Shown: in pieces, positions 21,109 to 33,744 of the stretch | Position numbering within the stretch: the stretch's first letter is position 1 | Layout: the number at the start of each line of letters is the position of its first letter | Assembly: GCF_918797505.1 (NCBI RefSeq) | Contig: NC_092797.1 | Coordinates: 13,281,372-13,345,371, forward strand | DNA length: 64,000 nucleotides | Direction of reading: 5' to 3' | Source of the DNA: Bemisia tabaci | Taxonomy: Eukaryota; Arthropoda; Insecta; Hemiptera; Aleyrodidae | Position numbers and translations under genes: made by a program | Notes under the pieces: model-generated | Told to the model about the DNA's origin: nothing | The model's input: only the letters and a program-made list of their open reading frames with translations | Databases searched by the model: none

Positions 21109-22729
21109 ATACACGGACTTAATGTCCACGTTTTTACGTCCACAGACTTTTCGTCCACAATTTTTACTTCCACAGTTCTAAAGCCCACACTATTATTAAG
21201 TCCATTACTTAAACGTCTACTAAGTTAAGTCCACAAATGTAAAGTCCACTAAAATCAAATTCAAGCGTCATATTTTAGTCCGTGTGTAAAATTAGATTGA
21301 CAATATCGAAATGAGAAAATTAAGAGAGAATGAGGTGTTGTTATCGTAATTCATATTTTAAATGAAATGTTAATTTCTTCTTTTGATTCATCTTTTCAAA
21401 TTGTTTTTGGTAAATACTTGGTTTCATTTCTATCCTTGAAATTTCCGATATAAAATATGCCTTAAATGTACATTCTTTTTTTTTGAAATTGATTGCTTCA
21501 TTTTTAAAAACATTTACGTTTTTAAAACGTGGTAAATATTTGTAAAATCTTTTCAAAGCAATGGCATCGATATGAATCTCAATGAGCCGTAGTTGTGATG
21601 AAAGAAACTATATAAAAATTAATAAAAGAGGAAAAAAACTAAGAAGCACGCAATTTTTTGTTTTTAACTTATTTGTACATCGACCTCCTTGAGTCAAATA
21701 CGTCCAATTTTGAGCGTTTGGTTGCGCTTACACCACGCTGCAGCACAGTAAAAGCCCAAAACATAAAAGAATAAATTTGAATGCTTTGGAAATCATTAAA
21801 TTTGACACGAAACCACTATTATATTCACAAAAAACACATTATATTTTCCAGTAGTACATATTTCTTTTTCATCAGTTTAAAAGGGAATAATCAATGCAGA
21901 GAGTGCAAAAATTTCAAAATCATGAGTTGAAAAACGCTGACTCCGTGAGTTTAAATATTAGAGCCTAAGACAGAGCGGAGCGGCGTGTTAGCAGCGCAGA
22001 ACGCGCACTGGCGCCTACAAACCTAACGGGATACTTCACGCACTGCGCAATGCGTGAGGTATCCCGTTAGGTTTGTAGGCGCCTATGCGCGTGTCACGCT
22101 GGTTGCCTGCCGCGCCGCAACGCTTTAAGCAACTATTTCGCGTCAGAAGTGTTGCACAGTATCCTACAAGATTGAAGGCGCACGAAATAACTAGTTAATG
22201 AGGACTTTTGTAAATGTTTAATTTGGCATTGGAGCGTTTCCTAGGCTCCCACTTTGGTTTTCATCTTATCATATCCGTACAGTGTACACATGAACATATG
22301 TTTTAATCTGCTCTTAGAGTCTGTACTCTTAACTCTTCACCTCTCTTAATTTAAAAATCTAAATTTTCGTATATACTCACATTTTCAAAATTATCTGTAA
22401 AGATGTTGATAGCCTGAGACGCTGAATGTCTTAAAATTATACTAACTAACTAACTCTTTCATGACTTGATCATGAATGAAATGTTTTTAAGAATGAAGGT
22501 AGTAGTAGTGTGCATTTATTTTTGAGGTGGTTCCTGTCATTTAAATGAGAAGAAAAAAATGTGGACATAACATATCCACAATTTGGACAATTTTGGACAT
22601 ATTCATGGTTGGACATTAAATCATGTGGACTTAAAAAAGACTGGACTTAACGTTTAGTGGACATAAATAGCGGTGGACATTTATTTAATGGATAACGAAA
22701 GGTAGGTGGACATTAAGTCTTGGAAGCAC
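21109..22729. mobile_element. Mutator-like non-autonomous element (1.6 kb)
   Basis: The 9-bp TTTCCGGCT flanks both ends (21100-21108 and 22730-22738). Each end is about 180 bp of iterated GTCCAC motifs in AATGTCCAC/TTAAGTCCAC context. These point inward in opposite orientations at the two ends. There is no transposase frame. The middle carries a P-family insertion. A 9-bp duplication with long repetitive arms fits Mutator-like or foldback-type elements. Confidence 0.75.
21778..22176. repeat. P-family element, copy 2, inside the Mutator-like element
   Basis: Hairpin core at 22010-22083. The left part GAAATCATTAAATTTGACAC and the right end TTGCACAGTATC match copy 3. Confidence 0.75.
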
Positions 22730-22739
22730 TTTCCGGCTC

Positions 22740-23369
22740 AATGTACTTAGTAGGTAGTTTCTCTTAAACATAAAATTCACCATATTTCAAACCCCTGAAA
22801 ATTCTCCATTTGTAAAGTCAAAAAATTGGAGATACGCTCTTTTCTTAGTTTAGATGTTGACACACTGATTGAATCCCAAGCGCGGTTTTTACAACCGAGA
22901 TTTAATGAATAAAATCCAAGCTTATCCAACAAATAGGTTTCAAATTTAAAATGTATATAAGGCCTTCCGGCTATCTTCTGTCAAATGTAGTTCCACCATG
23001 TAAACACAATAATAAACACTCTTGTTTAAAACACCAAAAAAAAAAAAAGCTTATTCAACGGAGAGGAAACGCTGACCTGTACATTGATCGCACTCAGCGG
23101 TAGCGTTAATTGTAAAGAATGAATCGGGAGCCTAACTAACGGAGCCAGGATGAACACGAAAAGGGTGACCTTAGCTGTTGTCGCCCGTGTCCCGTAACCT
23201 TGGAAACAAGGGATGTCCCACACACAAATAATAGGGCACGGATGAAAGGATCATCACATCAAGGCATCACGCCCGCCTTTCAAAATTCCAGATCGCACTG
23301 GACCGTAGCTCTGGATGTTTGATTGCAGAAAAAAGCTACAGATTTCGGAGCCGTTACGCACGGGCTGTT
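22740..23369. other. Non-coding stretch
   Basis: No gene or known repeat seen, only a short A run at 23037-23048. Confidence 0.4.
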
Positions 23370-23622
23370 CTGCCGTGCTAAGGCAAAGCGCCGTATGAGC
23401 CTTCAGGTGTTGCCTAATTTCCTCGGGAAAATCACTAATTTTCAGGAAAAGTTTTGAATATTTTTCCGCCGATTTCTCAGATAATTTTGTTTGTAATCTG
23501 ATCTAAAGTGTCTGAAAATTTCAAGGAAAAATATTCATAATTTTCCTCAAAAATACACATTTTATCCAAGGAAATTTGGCAACTCTCGAATGTTCATACG
23601 GCGCTCTTCCTTCGCACGGTGG
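23370..23622. repeat. C-family MITE, copy 2
   Basis: Starts CTGCCGTGCTAAGGCA and ends near CTTCCTTCGCACGGTGG. Interior palindromic blocks centre on TTTTCAGGAAAA- and TCTGAAAATTTCAAGGAAAA-type sequence, as in the family. Confidence 0.75.
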
Positions 23623-23789
23623 TGTTGCAAAGCGCTATATTTCCGTCCGTGCTCGCGGACCCAGAATAGATCCTCTAGATCTTAGTTGCATTTTCTCATT
23701 CAAAACCTACAGAAATCAGAATCGAAGAAAAAGGGTTGGAGGTTGCGCACCAATAGCACTTTCGCCTTCAATTTTCGAAGTGGGCTATA

Positions 23790-24044
23790 CTGCTGTGCCA
23801 AGAAAAAACGCCGCATGAACCCTCAGGCGTTGCCAAATTACCTTCGATAAAAAACGAATTTACTGGGAAAGGTTATGATAATCTGCTTCCTCCGATTTTC
23901 AGACAATTCTGTTCATAATTTAATCTGAGACATCTGCAAATTTCAAGGAGAATATCCATAATTTTTTTTCCAGAACACATATTTTATCTGGGTAAATTTG
24001 ATAACTCCTGAATCTTCATACGACGTTCTTCCTCAGCATGCCTG
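23790..24044. repeat. C-family MITE, copy 3, with TA flanks
   Basis: CTGCTGTGCC...GCATGCCTG, flanked by TA on both sides (23788-23789 and 24045-24046). Confidence 0.8.
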
Positions 24045-25180
24045 TATGGGAAACATCCCTCGTAGAGCAATTCGAGAGTCTTGACAGCGGGTAATAGATT
24101 ATGTTAAAGTGATTGTGATTCGTTCCAGGAAGTAAACAAACATCGATGTATCGAACAAATTTTGCTACAATACGAGTTCTGCTTTCCACTCCTTGTAAAA
24201 AAAAGAGAGCTGAATCAGTGTAGAAGCATACTTCAGTACTTTATTGGTGAAACTAATAGAGGCCAGTTGAGACTAAATGCGAAATATTGCGTTCGATTAG
24301 TCAAATTGAACTGGATTTTACGCCAAGTCAATTTGGCTTTAATTTAGGGTTTTCGGAAGAGATTTTTCACTATCAGATTACTGAAGTATGCATATCTTCA
24401 CTATTTCAACTCTTTTTCCTACACAGAGTAAAAAGCAAAACTCGTATTTTAGCAACATTTGTTCGATCTATCGGTGTCTATTTACTTCCTAGGAAAAATC
24501 ATCTTAAACTTCACTTGAAAATTTGTATGATAGCGCTATTTTTCTTCTCAAATCTCCATGATTGGTAGCTTACTCATGTATGAGAGGGCTCAGTGTTTTC
24601 TTAGAGTAGATGTATGAAAAGCCTTATAACAACGAGGAATATAGCTGTTGGGTTGAGGAGTCGGACCGTATGTTAAATTTATACTCCCGAGGGCACTGTT
24701 TGTATAAATAGGTTATAGAGCTTTCTGAGAAAGCTGAGAAAGGAGTATTTTTATTGCATGGATTTTGGTTGGCGGGTAGCAATTTTATCTTCTTTCATGT
24801 GTATAAATATTTGAAACTCAAATTCCTCACTGCATGCGCGTTTCTTAAATGTCTAGTGCAATCATTAAAATATTTTGCATGTATTTTTATACCTCGAAAG
24901 TTCACGACTACGGTTCTTACACCCTAAGCAATTTATCAGTGATGTCGATAAAAATCGAAAGTTTAAATCTTACAGTTCGTACTTTGAAATCGTAAACATA
25001 AGTCGTGAAATCTTGAATTGGAATACATGGTCAGCGATCAGAAGCGGGTCCCACCATTTTGAGATTGTCCTCTATTATATACCCTCGTATCCATCATGTT
25101 CTTGATTTTATTTTTGTTGCATAGATGACGAGATGTGGTTCTTTAAACATTATCAGGATACACAGCAAAAATGGACCGTC
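24045..25180. other. Non-coding stretch
   Basis: A partly inverted similarity links 24140-24180 (AACAAATTTTGCTACAATAC) and 24435-24490, suggesting an old foldback of about 350 bp. Otherwise nothing seen. Confidence 0.35.
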
Positions 25181-25430
25181 GGACCTTAAACAGAAAGGAA
25201 CCAAGCCACATCAGCTATTGCCAAATTTGATCGGGCAATTTAATTTTTTACATGAAAACGGTTGTGCAGATTTTTGTGCAAATTTTATTGTATTTTCTCC
25301 ATAATACAAAGCAATTTCCTTAAAATTTTCAAAGGAATCTGCAAAGACGTTCTCTCGTAAAAAATGTAATTTCCCTGCTACATTTGGCAATAGCTGATGT
25401 GGCTTGGTTCCTTTCTGTTTAGCGCAGTCC
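25181..25430. repeat. S-family MITE, copy 1
   Basis: 250 bp with long inverted ends containing TTAAACAGAAAGGAACCAAG and CCACATCAGCTATTGCCAAA. About 55 bp pair at each end. Confidence 0.8.
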
Positions 25431-25756
25431 AAATGGTAGTTGAAGATTTAAGAGGGACAAAAATCAAAAGCCTTTTGCGAACATATTTTTTCTCAGAAAA
25501 GAACTCATGGAGGTATAAAACAATGGCACGGCGTACCTAGAGAACACCAAAAACGAATGTCTTAATGGATACTTGTACTCTCGCAGAGCAATAATTACAG
25601 ACCGTTAGAACAAAACGTTCAAAAAGAATGTCCATCGCGTGCAATGACGAGAACGCTCAAATAAAAATTCGCAGTTGCACTTTGCGCAAACTGCAAATTC
25701 CTGCTTCCCGCTTTCTCCTGCACTTGTTGCCAAACTTGCCTCAAAGAAGGACTCTT

Positions 25757-26009
25757 CTGTCGTGCTAAGGAACAATGCCGTATGAACTTTCGAGAATTGC
25801 CAAATTTCCCTTGATAAAACGTGTATTTTTAACAACATTCATGCATATTTTTCCTCGCAATTTTCAGATATTTTAGATTTAATTGCGTACCAAATTGTCC
25901 GAAAATTTTGAAAAATACTATTGGCAATGTTCCTAGTAAATTCTGTTTTTGTCGGAGGAAACTTGGCAACGTCTGAAGGCTCATACGGCGTTCTTCCTTA
26001 GCACGGCAG
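25757..26009. repeat. C-family MITE, copy 4
   Basis: CTGTCGTGCTAAGGAACA to TTCCTTAGCACGGCAG. This is one of the better-preserved right ends. Confidence 0.8.
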
Positions 26010-26100
26010 TCTTGTTCTGAGAGAAGTTCCGTCGAACGGATTCTAGGAAAATTAAGGAAACTCCAGGGAGTTGATAATCGTCGCTCTCCAGTCTCCTGAC

Positions 26101-26229
26101 ATATCGTCGCTCCTCTCACGTAAGAGCGTAAATCTAAACCCACATGAGCCCTGGAAAGGATATGATTATACGGAGAACAGGGCTCACAAGAAATCGAGAT
26201 ACGCCCTTATGTCAGCGGAGCGACGATTT
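26101..26229. repeat. D-family palindromic element, copy 1
   Basis: Arms ATATCGTCGCTCCTCTCACG through AGAGCGTAAATCTA, then the core CATGAGCCCTG...CAGGGCTCAC around a loop of about 25 bases. Copies at 32357 and 39624. Confidence 0.75.
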
Positions 26230-26433
26230 GGACGTAACTACACTTAGCAATGAACCCTGCACTCTACACGACTCCATGGTTTTCCGCGCGCATCTCTAGG
26301 TGTATTTACGCTCTGATGTCCGCCAAGCACGTAATTTCCGTTTCCCAGACGAGAGGACGATACTACTAACTTCAAGTTCAGCATTGCGAAATGTTCCCTC
26401 GTAATTGCATTTTTATTGGGATACTGTTGAACA

Positions 26434-26663
26434 TTTGGACCTATTTCTGTGAAACGGAACCAAGCGCCAATTCGAGTTCCTTTTGAGGAACAAAGAATGC
26501 CGGATAGCGCGTTCTGTCAAACGGAACTAAGCGCCATGGAAAAGCATTGCGAGTATAGGACGGAATGAGCTCAACGCCCGGTTCCGCCACCAATCCAAGC
26601 CCCCCACTACCTTCCTCTTCCTACGGCGCTTGGTTCCGTTTGACAGAGACAGAGGTACGTCCA
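26434..26663. repeat. E: composite palindrome with FB-like outer arms
   Basis: Outer arms TTGGACCTATTTCTGTGAAA and the inverse match FB ends, but the inner part is CGGAACCAAGCGCC instead of the FB CTATGTGCATT. A third, direct arm copy (TTCTGTCAAACGGAACTAAG) lies inside at 26512-26531. Confidence 0.65.
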
Positions 26664-28040
26664 TTCCTAACTGGAATTTTTACTGATTTACTTCCATTAT
26701 TACACAAAGAGTTTGAGTCAATCTTGCGACCTTGGAATAGAGTAACATATAGTCGTTTAGGAAATGATTAAATGAAAAATTTAAAAAAAATATGCTCAAA
26801 TATACCTCCATCTGTTTGAAACTCCTATCATTTTAGGCCCAGACAGCCAATAATGGATTGAAATGGCTGAGCCAATCAGAAATGGATCCCTGCGTGTCTG
26901 CACTGTCCCCATAACGGGGGAAAAGAAAATCTTGCATTCCGTGAACGTTTTTTGTCTCACTAATCGCCATGCATACTTTTACGTGTAATTTTGTGAGAAG
27001 CATGATGCTGAAAGGGTGGCGACAGGGGGTTTTGGATAAGATGAAGCCAACTTCCTGGTGACTCGTGGGAGGACCGAGTTTTGTGGCGGCTAGGCGTCGC
27101 AGAGCGCCAGTGAGCGCCTCGAGAGCGACTCTTCATGTATATATGTATGATGGTGCCACTGGCTCTCTGGATTCAACTTTTAAGTTCCTAAAACTCTTGA
27201 AATTGAGACAGCAAAAGAGCCAAACCATGATCTATGAAAGAGTGCTCTTTGCATATTTCGTTCAATCCGCCATGCATGAGATAGAATTCGCAGAAATACA
27301 TAAGCAGCATCATGACAATGACTGTGGATTAAAAATTACTTTCTTGGCCCTTGGAGTCACCACTTGGAGTGGCAACCCCGCGAATGCATTTGGGCTTATC
27401 TCTGGATGGAGGCGTAGGGTGAATTTGAGTGGAGCGAAGTGGAAGAAGTAAACTCACTATTTATGCAAGGATACTCCTCCATTTTGCCGCAACTCTGAGA
27501 GCTTTTTCGAGCTTGGGACTTCATTGAAGAGTCAACAGAGCTTCATTTAACACCGGCCATCCCATGTGACTTTGCAAAAATGCTTAAGGGCACAGAGAGC
27601 TCAATAAAAAATCTCCATCACCTGCAAATTTCCATTTTCGATCATTTTTACCTCCATTCGAGACTGTCCATGGAGAAAATTTTTCGGAGGAATAATTTTT
27701 CGCTAGTTTATTTCCAAAAAAAGAAAACAAACACCAAAAAAAGGAGAAAGAGAGAGATGAAAGCAAAAGGGGCTGAGGACAGCAGCGGGGCGATTATTGA
27801 AATGTCATCGACTCGACTGTATGTCGTCGCTTACGACAAGACATAGCCCTATCTTAACCGTGCAATATATCGCAATTCGATGTCTTATCGGGCTGGTTTA
27901 AATTTGAATAATGGGCCCGCAGGAAGGATAGTACATTTGAGGAAAGAGTATACAAGGGTAATAATTTCTTTGTATCGATAATTTGAAAAACTGTGGGATA
28001 GTGAGCAAACTATAACTGGGTCAAATATTAAATTATTGTA
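26664..28040. other. Non-coding stretch
   Basis: No gene assigned. A frame ending at 27846 gives AEDSSGAIIEMSSTRLYVV near its end but has no splice acceptor before it. A purine tract lies at 27716-27772. The 27060-27650 part is repeat-like but matched no family here. Confidence 0.35.
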
Positions 28041-28192
28041 GCCACTCACTAGTCAGAAATTTTCCATTAAAAACCGACGGCTTACACCGGCCATCATCTG
28101 GGACGCGACTCAACGTCCCAGATGTTGCGGCTCAGATGATGGTGGCCGAAACGCGTCGGTTTTCAATGAAAAATTTCTGACTAGTGAGTGGC
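28041..28192. repeat. W: 150-bp foldback element
   Basis: Arms GCCACTCACTAGTCAGAAAT and the inverse, continuing through AAAAACCGACG and ACACCGGCCATCATCTG with a short loop. Single copy in this window. Confidence 0.75.
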
Positions 28193-28310
28193 TTTAATAT
28201 TTTAGAATTTATTAATTTGGTTTTTGTCTTCTATTTTTCCCCCACATTTTCTCCATTCCTTCTCTCACCTTTCTTATATTCTCTCTTTTTATCTTTCCTC
28301 CCGCTTCCAG

Positions 28311-28406
28311 AAGTTGTCAGTTTATGATTATGAGCCCAAAGAACAGTCTCACACCGAACAGCAAATCAGACAACAGCAATGGCATGGCAATACTCTCCAC
28401 ATATAG
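28311..28406 (+). CDS. Candidate terminal exon (product unknown)
   Basis: A long pyrimidine tract ending CCCGCTTCCAG at 28310 is a textbook splice acceptor. In phase 0 the following frame gives KLSVYDYEPKEQSHTEQQIR and stops at 28406. In phase 1 it gives a different frame, open to about 28420. Neither product is recognised. No matching upstream exon was found. Confidence 0.2.
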   Translation, partial: KLSVYDYEPKEQSHTEQQIRQQQWHGNTLHI

Positions 28407-28469
28407 CCACTCAGGCTGAGCCAATCCAATATGTATCCCTAGACATCCATCCTCTCCTACAAAATTACC

Positions 28470-29260
28470 CAACGCGCGGAACCCGCCAGCTCGGAGGGCG
28501 AGTTCACTTCAGATACAACCACCGTAACAAAAGAAGCGACGGATTACACTTGCAGTTGCAACAGCGCCCCGCGATTCATTTTCACGTCCCGCTCGAAACC
28601 CGAGATGACTTACCACCGCCAGCGCCGCGGGGCCCCCGAGGGATGGAGAGGGGGGGGGGTAACGGAGAGAGTTGCCGCGGCTGATCGAAATTATATCCCT
28701 CCAAAACTGCGATGTAGGTCACTGAACACTCGGCGCTGCCGGCGGGATGTAGCCCGCGGGAGAGGTAAACAAATCACGTCCCATCGTTGCCTGAATGAGC
28801 TGAAAAATCAGTCATCCCCATTCAAACTCTTGTAAAATATTCAGATTTTATGATATAAGCCGGCAACGTTGTCACATTCCCCGGCCCGCAGCAATGTCAT
28901 TCCGCGGGGAGACGCGTGGCCCGGCCGCGGCGGCGGCGAGGAAGTGAAAAATGCAGCGCGAGGGGGAGGGGTGCGGAAAGGGGGAAAGTGGGTGGGCGGG
29001 CGCGGCGCGAGGATGACCGAACTCTCAAGGTCAGGCTCATGGGAACCCGGCCGAGATGGAACCGGGAACCGGGAAGGCGAGGGGGAAAAAATGGAAAGAG
29101 AAATTCGTCTGCCCATCTAAATTGAATTTTATTTCGGAGAGCGGCCTCACCCCGCGCCCCCCGCGCGTCTGAGTTGGGGGGCGGGGGCAAGGGTGTTGGC
29201 AGTGGGAGCGGGCCGCTTTAGTGAAAGCGCGCTTTGAGCCCGGCTCGAGCCGCATCGGGC
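28470..29260. other. CpG-rich patch
   Basis: GC-rich, CpG-rich sequence with overlapping low-complexity frames on both strands. These are probably compositional rather than genes. It could be an unmethylated promoter-like region. Confidence 0.45.
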
Positions 29261-29452
29261 TAAGGTTAGTTCGCAGATAAGAATGGTCTAGGTGAGATCT
29301 CTGTTGCCGAATAGCTGAAAAGAAGAAGTGCAGTAAAGTGGAATGGGGAGGTTTATTCTGGGGGGTTATCAATGTATGTACTTGGCTAAGTAACCCAAAC
29401 AGACAACCCAACAGACAAAATAGACATTGATCCCGCGATACTTAAGCCAGGA

Positions 29453-29723
29453 GGCTGATTGTTGAAATTGATAGACAAAGCTATAGACGAAGAAGACGAA
29501 GGGAGTATGGAGCAATCCTATCGGTTGAAATGGGCGGTTCTTATAGACTAAGGGGGTAAGTGATAGACTAACTATACGGTCTCTCGTGGGTTGCCGTTAG
29601 TCAGTATTTTTACCTACCTCCTATGTCCATTGCAACCACCCGCTTCCTCCATTGGATCCATCCATATCCCTGTTGTTTCCTTTGTCTATAGCTTTGTCTG
29701 TCAATTTCAGCAATCAACTCGCA
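29453..29723. repeat. J-family MITE, copy 2 (uninterrupted)
   Basis: GATTGTTGAAATTGATAGAC at the left and the inverse at the right. The site split by G in copy 1 is intact here (CAATCCTATCGGTTGAAATG). Confidence 0.75.
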
Positions 29724-30110
29724 GGTCAAATTGACCCGAGACTTGCTAAAATCACGCGCTCCGAGGATCGTAATGGGCCGTTATATACAAGCCTTAAATT
29801 TAGGTCTAAATGCACATTGTTAAAAATGAATCAAACTTAAAACTGAAAAAAAAAGAAAAAATGTCGAGTGTCATCACAGTCCAAAAATTGAGAGACGTAT
29901 TTGGGCCTCGTTCTTTAACTTTTCTCCCAAATCTGAGAAACATTTCCTTGTCAGCATGGAGCGGAACATTATGAGTTCACGGCTCATGCCATCGCGCCTT
30001 CAATTTTGCAGATGCAACACTGACATTCGTCAAGCACGAATAGTTGTATCTCTGCGCCTTCATCAAGGATGCATGACTTGGAGGCATACGACATTCCATT
30101 TACATTTACC
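29724..30110 (+). repeat. I-family dispersed repeat, copy 2
   Basis: Begins with GGTCAAATTGACCCGAG and contains the GAGTGTCATCACAG block, then GAGTTCACGGCTC, CATCGCGCCTTCAATTTTGC and AAGCACGAATAGTTGTATCT. It abuts J copy 2. Confidence 0.65.
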
Positions 30111-32356
30111 TACGTTCCTCTTTCAATGAATACGAGAAGATACCAGTATTGAGAACTAAACCCAATGAGGGATAACTTGTTCCCACATTTTTATCCAACA
30201 TTTCATTTTGTAATATTCACGATAAACTACCCGGTGTTCATTTGGCGTTCATCGGCAGTCACACCAAAGCATGATCTGACTATCAAGGATTTTTCTTTTA
30301 ATATTAAGATCTATTAAGATCGTCAATGAACTTCCGAATTGCTATTGAAAGTAGTCTAATAATCTACCTTAAAGAGTTAGTTCCTTTCAATACGTATCGT
30401 CGGAAGACCCATAATGGTGCATTCAAATTTCAAGAAACTTGACAATGGCAGCTGCGATTCAGACCTGAGCGCAGGGCATAGAGCGTCGGGAACGACGGAC
30501 CTCACCAGCTTGAATTTCGCGGCCAACTTTATGTATTAATAATTAGTGCGGACCTTGAGTCCATATATTTCCGATTTTCCCCAGTAATTGTGAGAATGCT
30601 CTCTTTGACCTAGGATTTATGAGCCTCGCAATCTAATGCATTATGCTGCTACGCAGCGGCCGCCGCGGCTGGCTTGGCGGATAATAGAGTCCACACCTCT
30701 ATGATTCATGAGCGTAGACGAACTTGTTGGAGTTAGACGAAATGGGACTGAGGGTGAACATTTAAGAGGAATTCATGACTAAACCATAGCTTACTGATGT
30801 TCATTTTCCATACCCTGCATGGGAAAAAATTTAATTGTAACTTAAATGAAATATTAAAGAATAATTTACCTCATAAATCGGGGAAATCACGGCAGCTTTT
30901 AAAATGTTCCCATTCGTTTACCCGTGTAAAATAGGCAGTGAAAAACTTGTATAGTCGTTAATTGCGGTATGAATGTTTTTTATCCCACCGTTGGTGATGA
31001 TAAAAAGTGTAATTGCACATTGTGCAAGCGTTTGAGCGTGACATCAGTGACAATCGTGATCTTCTGCCATCAAGTCGAGGCGATACTATTGAAGGCGCTG
31101 TGAGCAACTATTCCACCGCGGAAGTATTGCACAGTATCAAACGAAAATGAAGGCGGAATGGTTTGTGTATAAATTGACCGGTATTTTTTATCGACGTATC
31201 GAGCCTACTGATTTTACGATATGTGGCTCCTGTTGGATAAATTTTAGTGAAACTCGGCACCAGTTGACATTTTTTGACGGTAACTTGAAGTTCATATCAA
31301 ATTTTCAGAATTCAAAAATCCAGGATGGTGATGCGATTGTGGCCATGAACGCTATATCGGCTCCTTCCAGGTTGATTTTTGTGAAACTTCATTTCAGAGG
31401 AAATTGTTTGTCGTATAAGTTGAATTTCCGGTCAAATTTCCAAAATTTGATAATCCAATATGGTGGAAGTAGCCTGAAATTCTACTTTGGCACCTACGAT
31501 ATTATCCAACCTCGCAATCAAGCTGCGTATTCTTTTCCCGTTTTGTTTCAAAATCGATGTTTTCTCGGCTAGTTTAGACCACGATATCAGCGCGCTCTTC
31601 AACATTTGAAACTGCTTGTTTATGCATTCATGTATTTATATTTACATTCATTTTTTTCTCATTTGTTCGGAGGAATAATTGTAATCAATGTTCATAACTT
31701 CAAGGGCTTTACAATATCGGATCCGTTTTTGTTCCTTCGAAGGTCCCTAACTACTCTTCTTTTTACATTTTTAAGAGACAAACAAATCAACGTCCGGGAT
31801 TTCAATTTTTAAGGAACTACCCCTAATTGGCGAGAAAAAATGTAAAAGAAGCTCAAGTTATATCGTTAAATTGAGTTCCCTCTGAAAATAATGTTCGCAT
31901 TCTAAGACTTTGAAACTTCGTGATTAGAATACGTGGTTTTGGAGCTAAGCCTCACATCGACGTCGAAACTCCCAAACCAATTATCTCCTTTGCGGTGTTT
32001 AAAAATTGTCGCTCCTGTTTTATTTTTTTATAAGAAAAAAATATCAACATCACACCCTGAAGTTTTCTCAGAATTTGCCTCGCACAGAGAAGATAAATAA
32101 CGGAAGTTTGTAAGAATAGACGTTGAGTATAGTTCTCCATTTAAAAAATTAAGTATGGTAGGACATCAAGTATGATATGTAATGTCGCAAGTCGAGATAC
32201 GTGGTTTGGTAATCTCACCATCGACATGAATTTAAGTGCAGTCGGCAAAATGCAGCACAATCTCGATTTCATACTTTCTCCGATCATCCGTGCCTTAAAA
32301 AATCCCGCTGGAGAAACATCCAGAATCCAGATCCCTTTCGGCTAAACGCTGTTGAC
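30111..32356. other. Non-coding stretch with repeat fragments
   Basis: A P-family end fragment lies at about 31088-31138 (GAGCAACTATTCC, TATTGCACAGTATCAAACG). A 141-codon frame at 31147-31572 is internally repetitive (TTTGTGAAACTTCATTTC, AATCCAATATGGTGG) and looks like degenerate repeat, not a gene. A diverged M-like copy lies at about 31958-32232. Confidence 0.4.
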
Positions 32357-32478
32357 ATATCGTCTCCACTCTGACGTAAGTGCGTATCTCGATCGCCACA
32401 TGAACCTCAGAAAGCACTGATTCATATGTAAAACAGAGCTCACGTGGGAATCACGATACGTCACAGGGGCGACGATAT
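32357..32478. repeat. D-family palindromic element, copy 2
   Basis: ATATCGTCTCCACTCTGACG to GGGGCGACGATAT, with the ACATGAACCTC...GAGCTCACGT core. Confidence 0.7.
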
Positions 32479-32479
32479 T

Positions 32480-33010
32480 AGATTCGAAGTGGACGAACAC
32501 CTCAGGTGGGATTGTGACACTCTCATCTCGGCGGGACCCACGGGAGTCAGGGACAGGCAACGAACACTTTCTTCGGCGAGGTCTGGACCAGACGAACGTC
32601 GCTCGAACGACGACGTGGCGCGACGTTGCCGAACCGCACCCCGAAACCACCCCCCCCGCCCGAGTCCCCCCGCAATCTGGCAGCGCGGCTGTCACACTTT
32701 TTGGCGACGTAACAAACCACGCCACGGAAAGGTTCATAGCACCGGCGCCCCCCCCCCCCCCCCCGCGGCGTCTTCCGCCCCCGCGGTCCAGGTGCTTATT
32801 GACAGCGCCCCGAGCTGGCCGAGGAGCGCGTTGAGGTGGGACGGAAGTGCATGACGTAATGACCGAACTTTATCGATCCGCCCGGGTGTTTGTTTTTTGA
32901 TTTCCACTTTTATGAACAAGTAAAAATAGCTTGTATTTTATTTTCGCCCCGGTGCCCGCGCGGCTCGCGGCTCACCTATCCGCGTCTCCAGCCGCGACCC
33001 GGGCCGGCGC
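32480..33010. other. CpG-rich patch with C17 run
   Basis: Strongly GC-rich, with overlapping low-complexity frames and a run of 17 C at 32748-32764. No gene identified. Confidence 0.5.
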
Positions 33011-33241
33011 ACAATGGAACGAGGCGATAGGAGAGGTCGAACAAACTTAGGAAACTTTAAAGGCTTATAACTCCGTTTAGACAAAATTTTGAGGTACTGA
33101 AAGTGGTTCCATCGGTTTCCTCGGGAAATTTTCTTCCAGTGTCACCCCTTGAACTTTATAATGTGACGAAGTAAACATCAAAATTCTCAGTTTTTGTCGA
33201 AAATTTCTCGTCCGACCTCTCTAATTGATTTGGTCCATTGT
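33011..33241. repeat. A-family MITE, copy 2
   Basis: ACAATGGAACGAGGCGATAG to TTGGTCCATTGT, full length (231 bp) without insertions. It lies in a GCG/CGC context like the other copies. Confidence 0.8.
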
Positions 33242-33465
33242 GCGGCGGTTCCTCCATTGTCTCCTGGGTCCGGTGCCAAAATCACGCGCCAATGTCTGCT
33301 CCCGAGGAGAACGCCGCGCCGCGCTTTTCGATTCGTTGTTGCCATCCTCAGGAAGGGAGCACTGTAGGCTAAATAAAGGCTTTTCAACCTTTAAAACGTG
33401 GCATGGTTGGATCTTTAAGACCTCTTTACCTGCCGGCCGATTTTTCAAAGTTTCAGGCAGCCAGG

Positions 33466-33744
33466 GGCTGGGTGTCGAAATTGATAGACACAGCTATATA
33501 CAAGGAAGAAATAGGGAGCACGGAGCGATCCTAAGTATTGAATGAAATGGTTGGCTTCCATAGACAAAGGAAGAAAATTATGAAGTAACTATAGAATCTC
33601 TCGTGAGTTGCCATTAGATAGTCCATTATCAACTCTTTTAGTCCATTGCAACCACTCACTTCCGCTGATTAATTGGATCGCCCTCCATGTTCCTTTTGTC
33701 TTCTTTGTCCATAGCTTTGTCTATCGATTTCGCAATCGGCCCGC
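33466..33744. repeat. J-family MITE, copy 3
   Basis: GTCGAAATTGATAGACACAG to GTCTATCGATTTCGCAATCG. The interior keeps GGAGCACGGAGCGATCCTAA uninterrupted. Confidence 0.7.

Noticed and set aside
28841..29411. Overlapping frames on both strands in GC-rich DNA
   Set aside because: Arg/Pro/Gly-rich in several frames at once, typical of composition. No motif or splice site.
31147..31572. A 141-codon open frame on the + strand
   Set aside because: Internally repetitive at the DNA level (AATCCAATATGGTGG-type and TTTGTGAAACTTCATTT blocks), with no splice context or domain. More likely decayed repeat.
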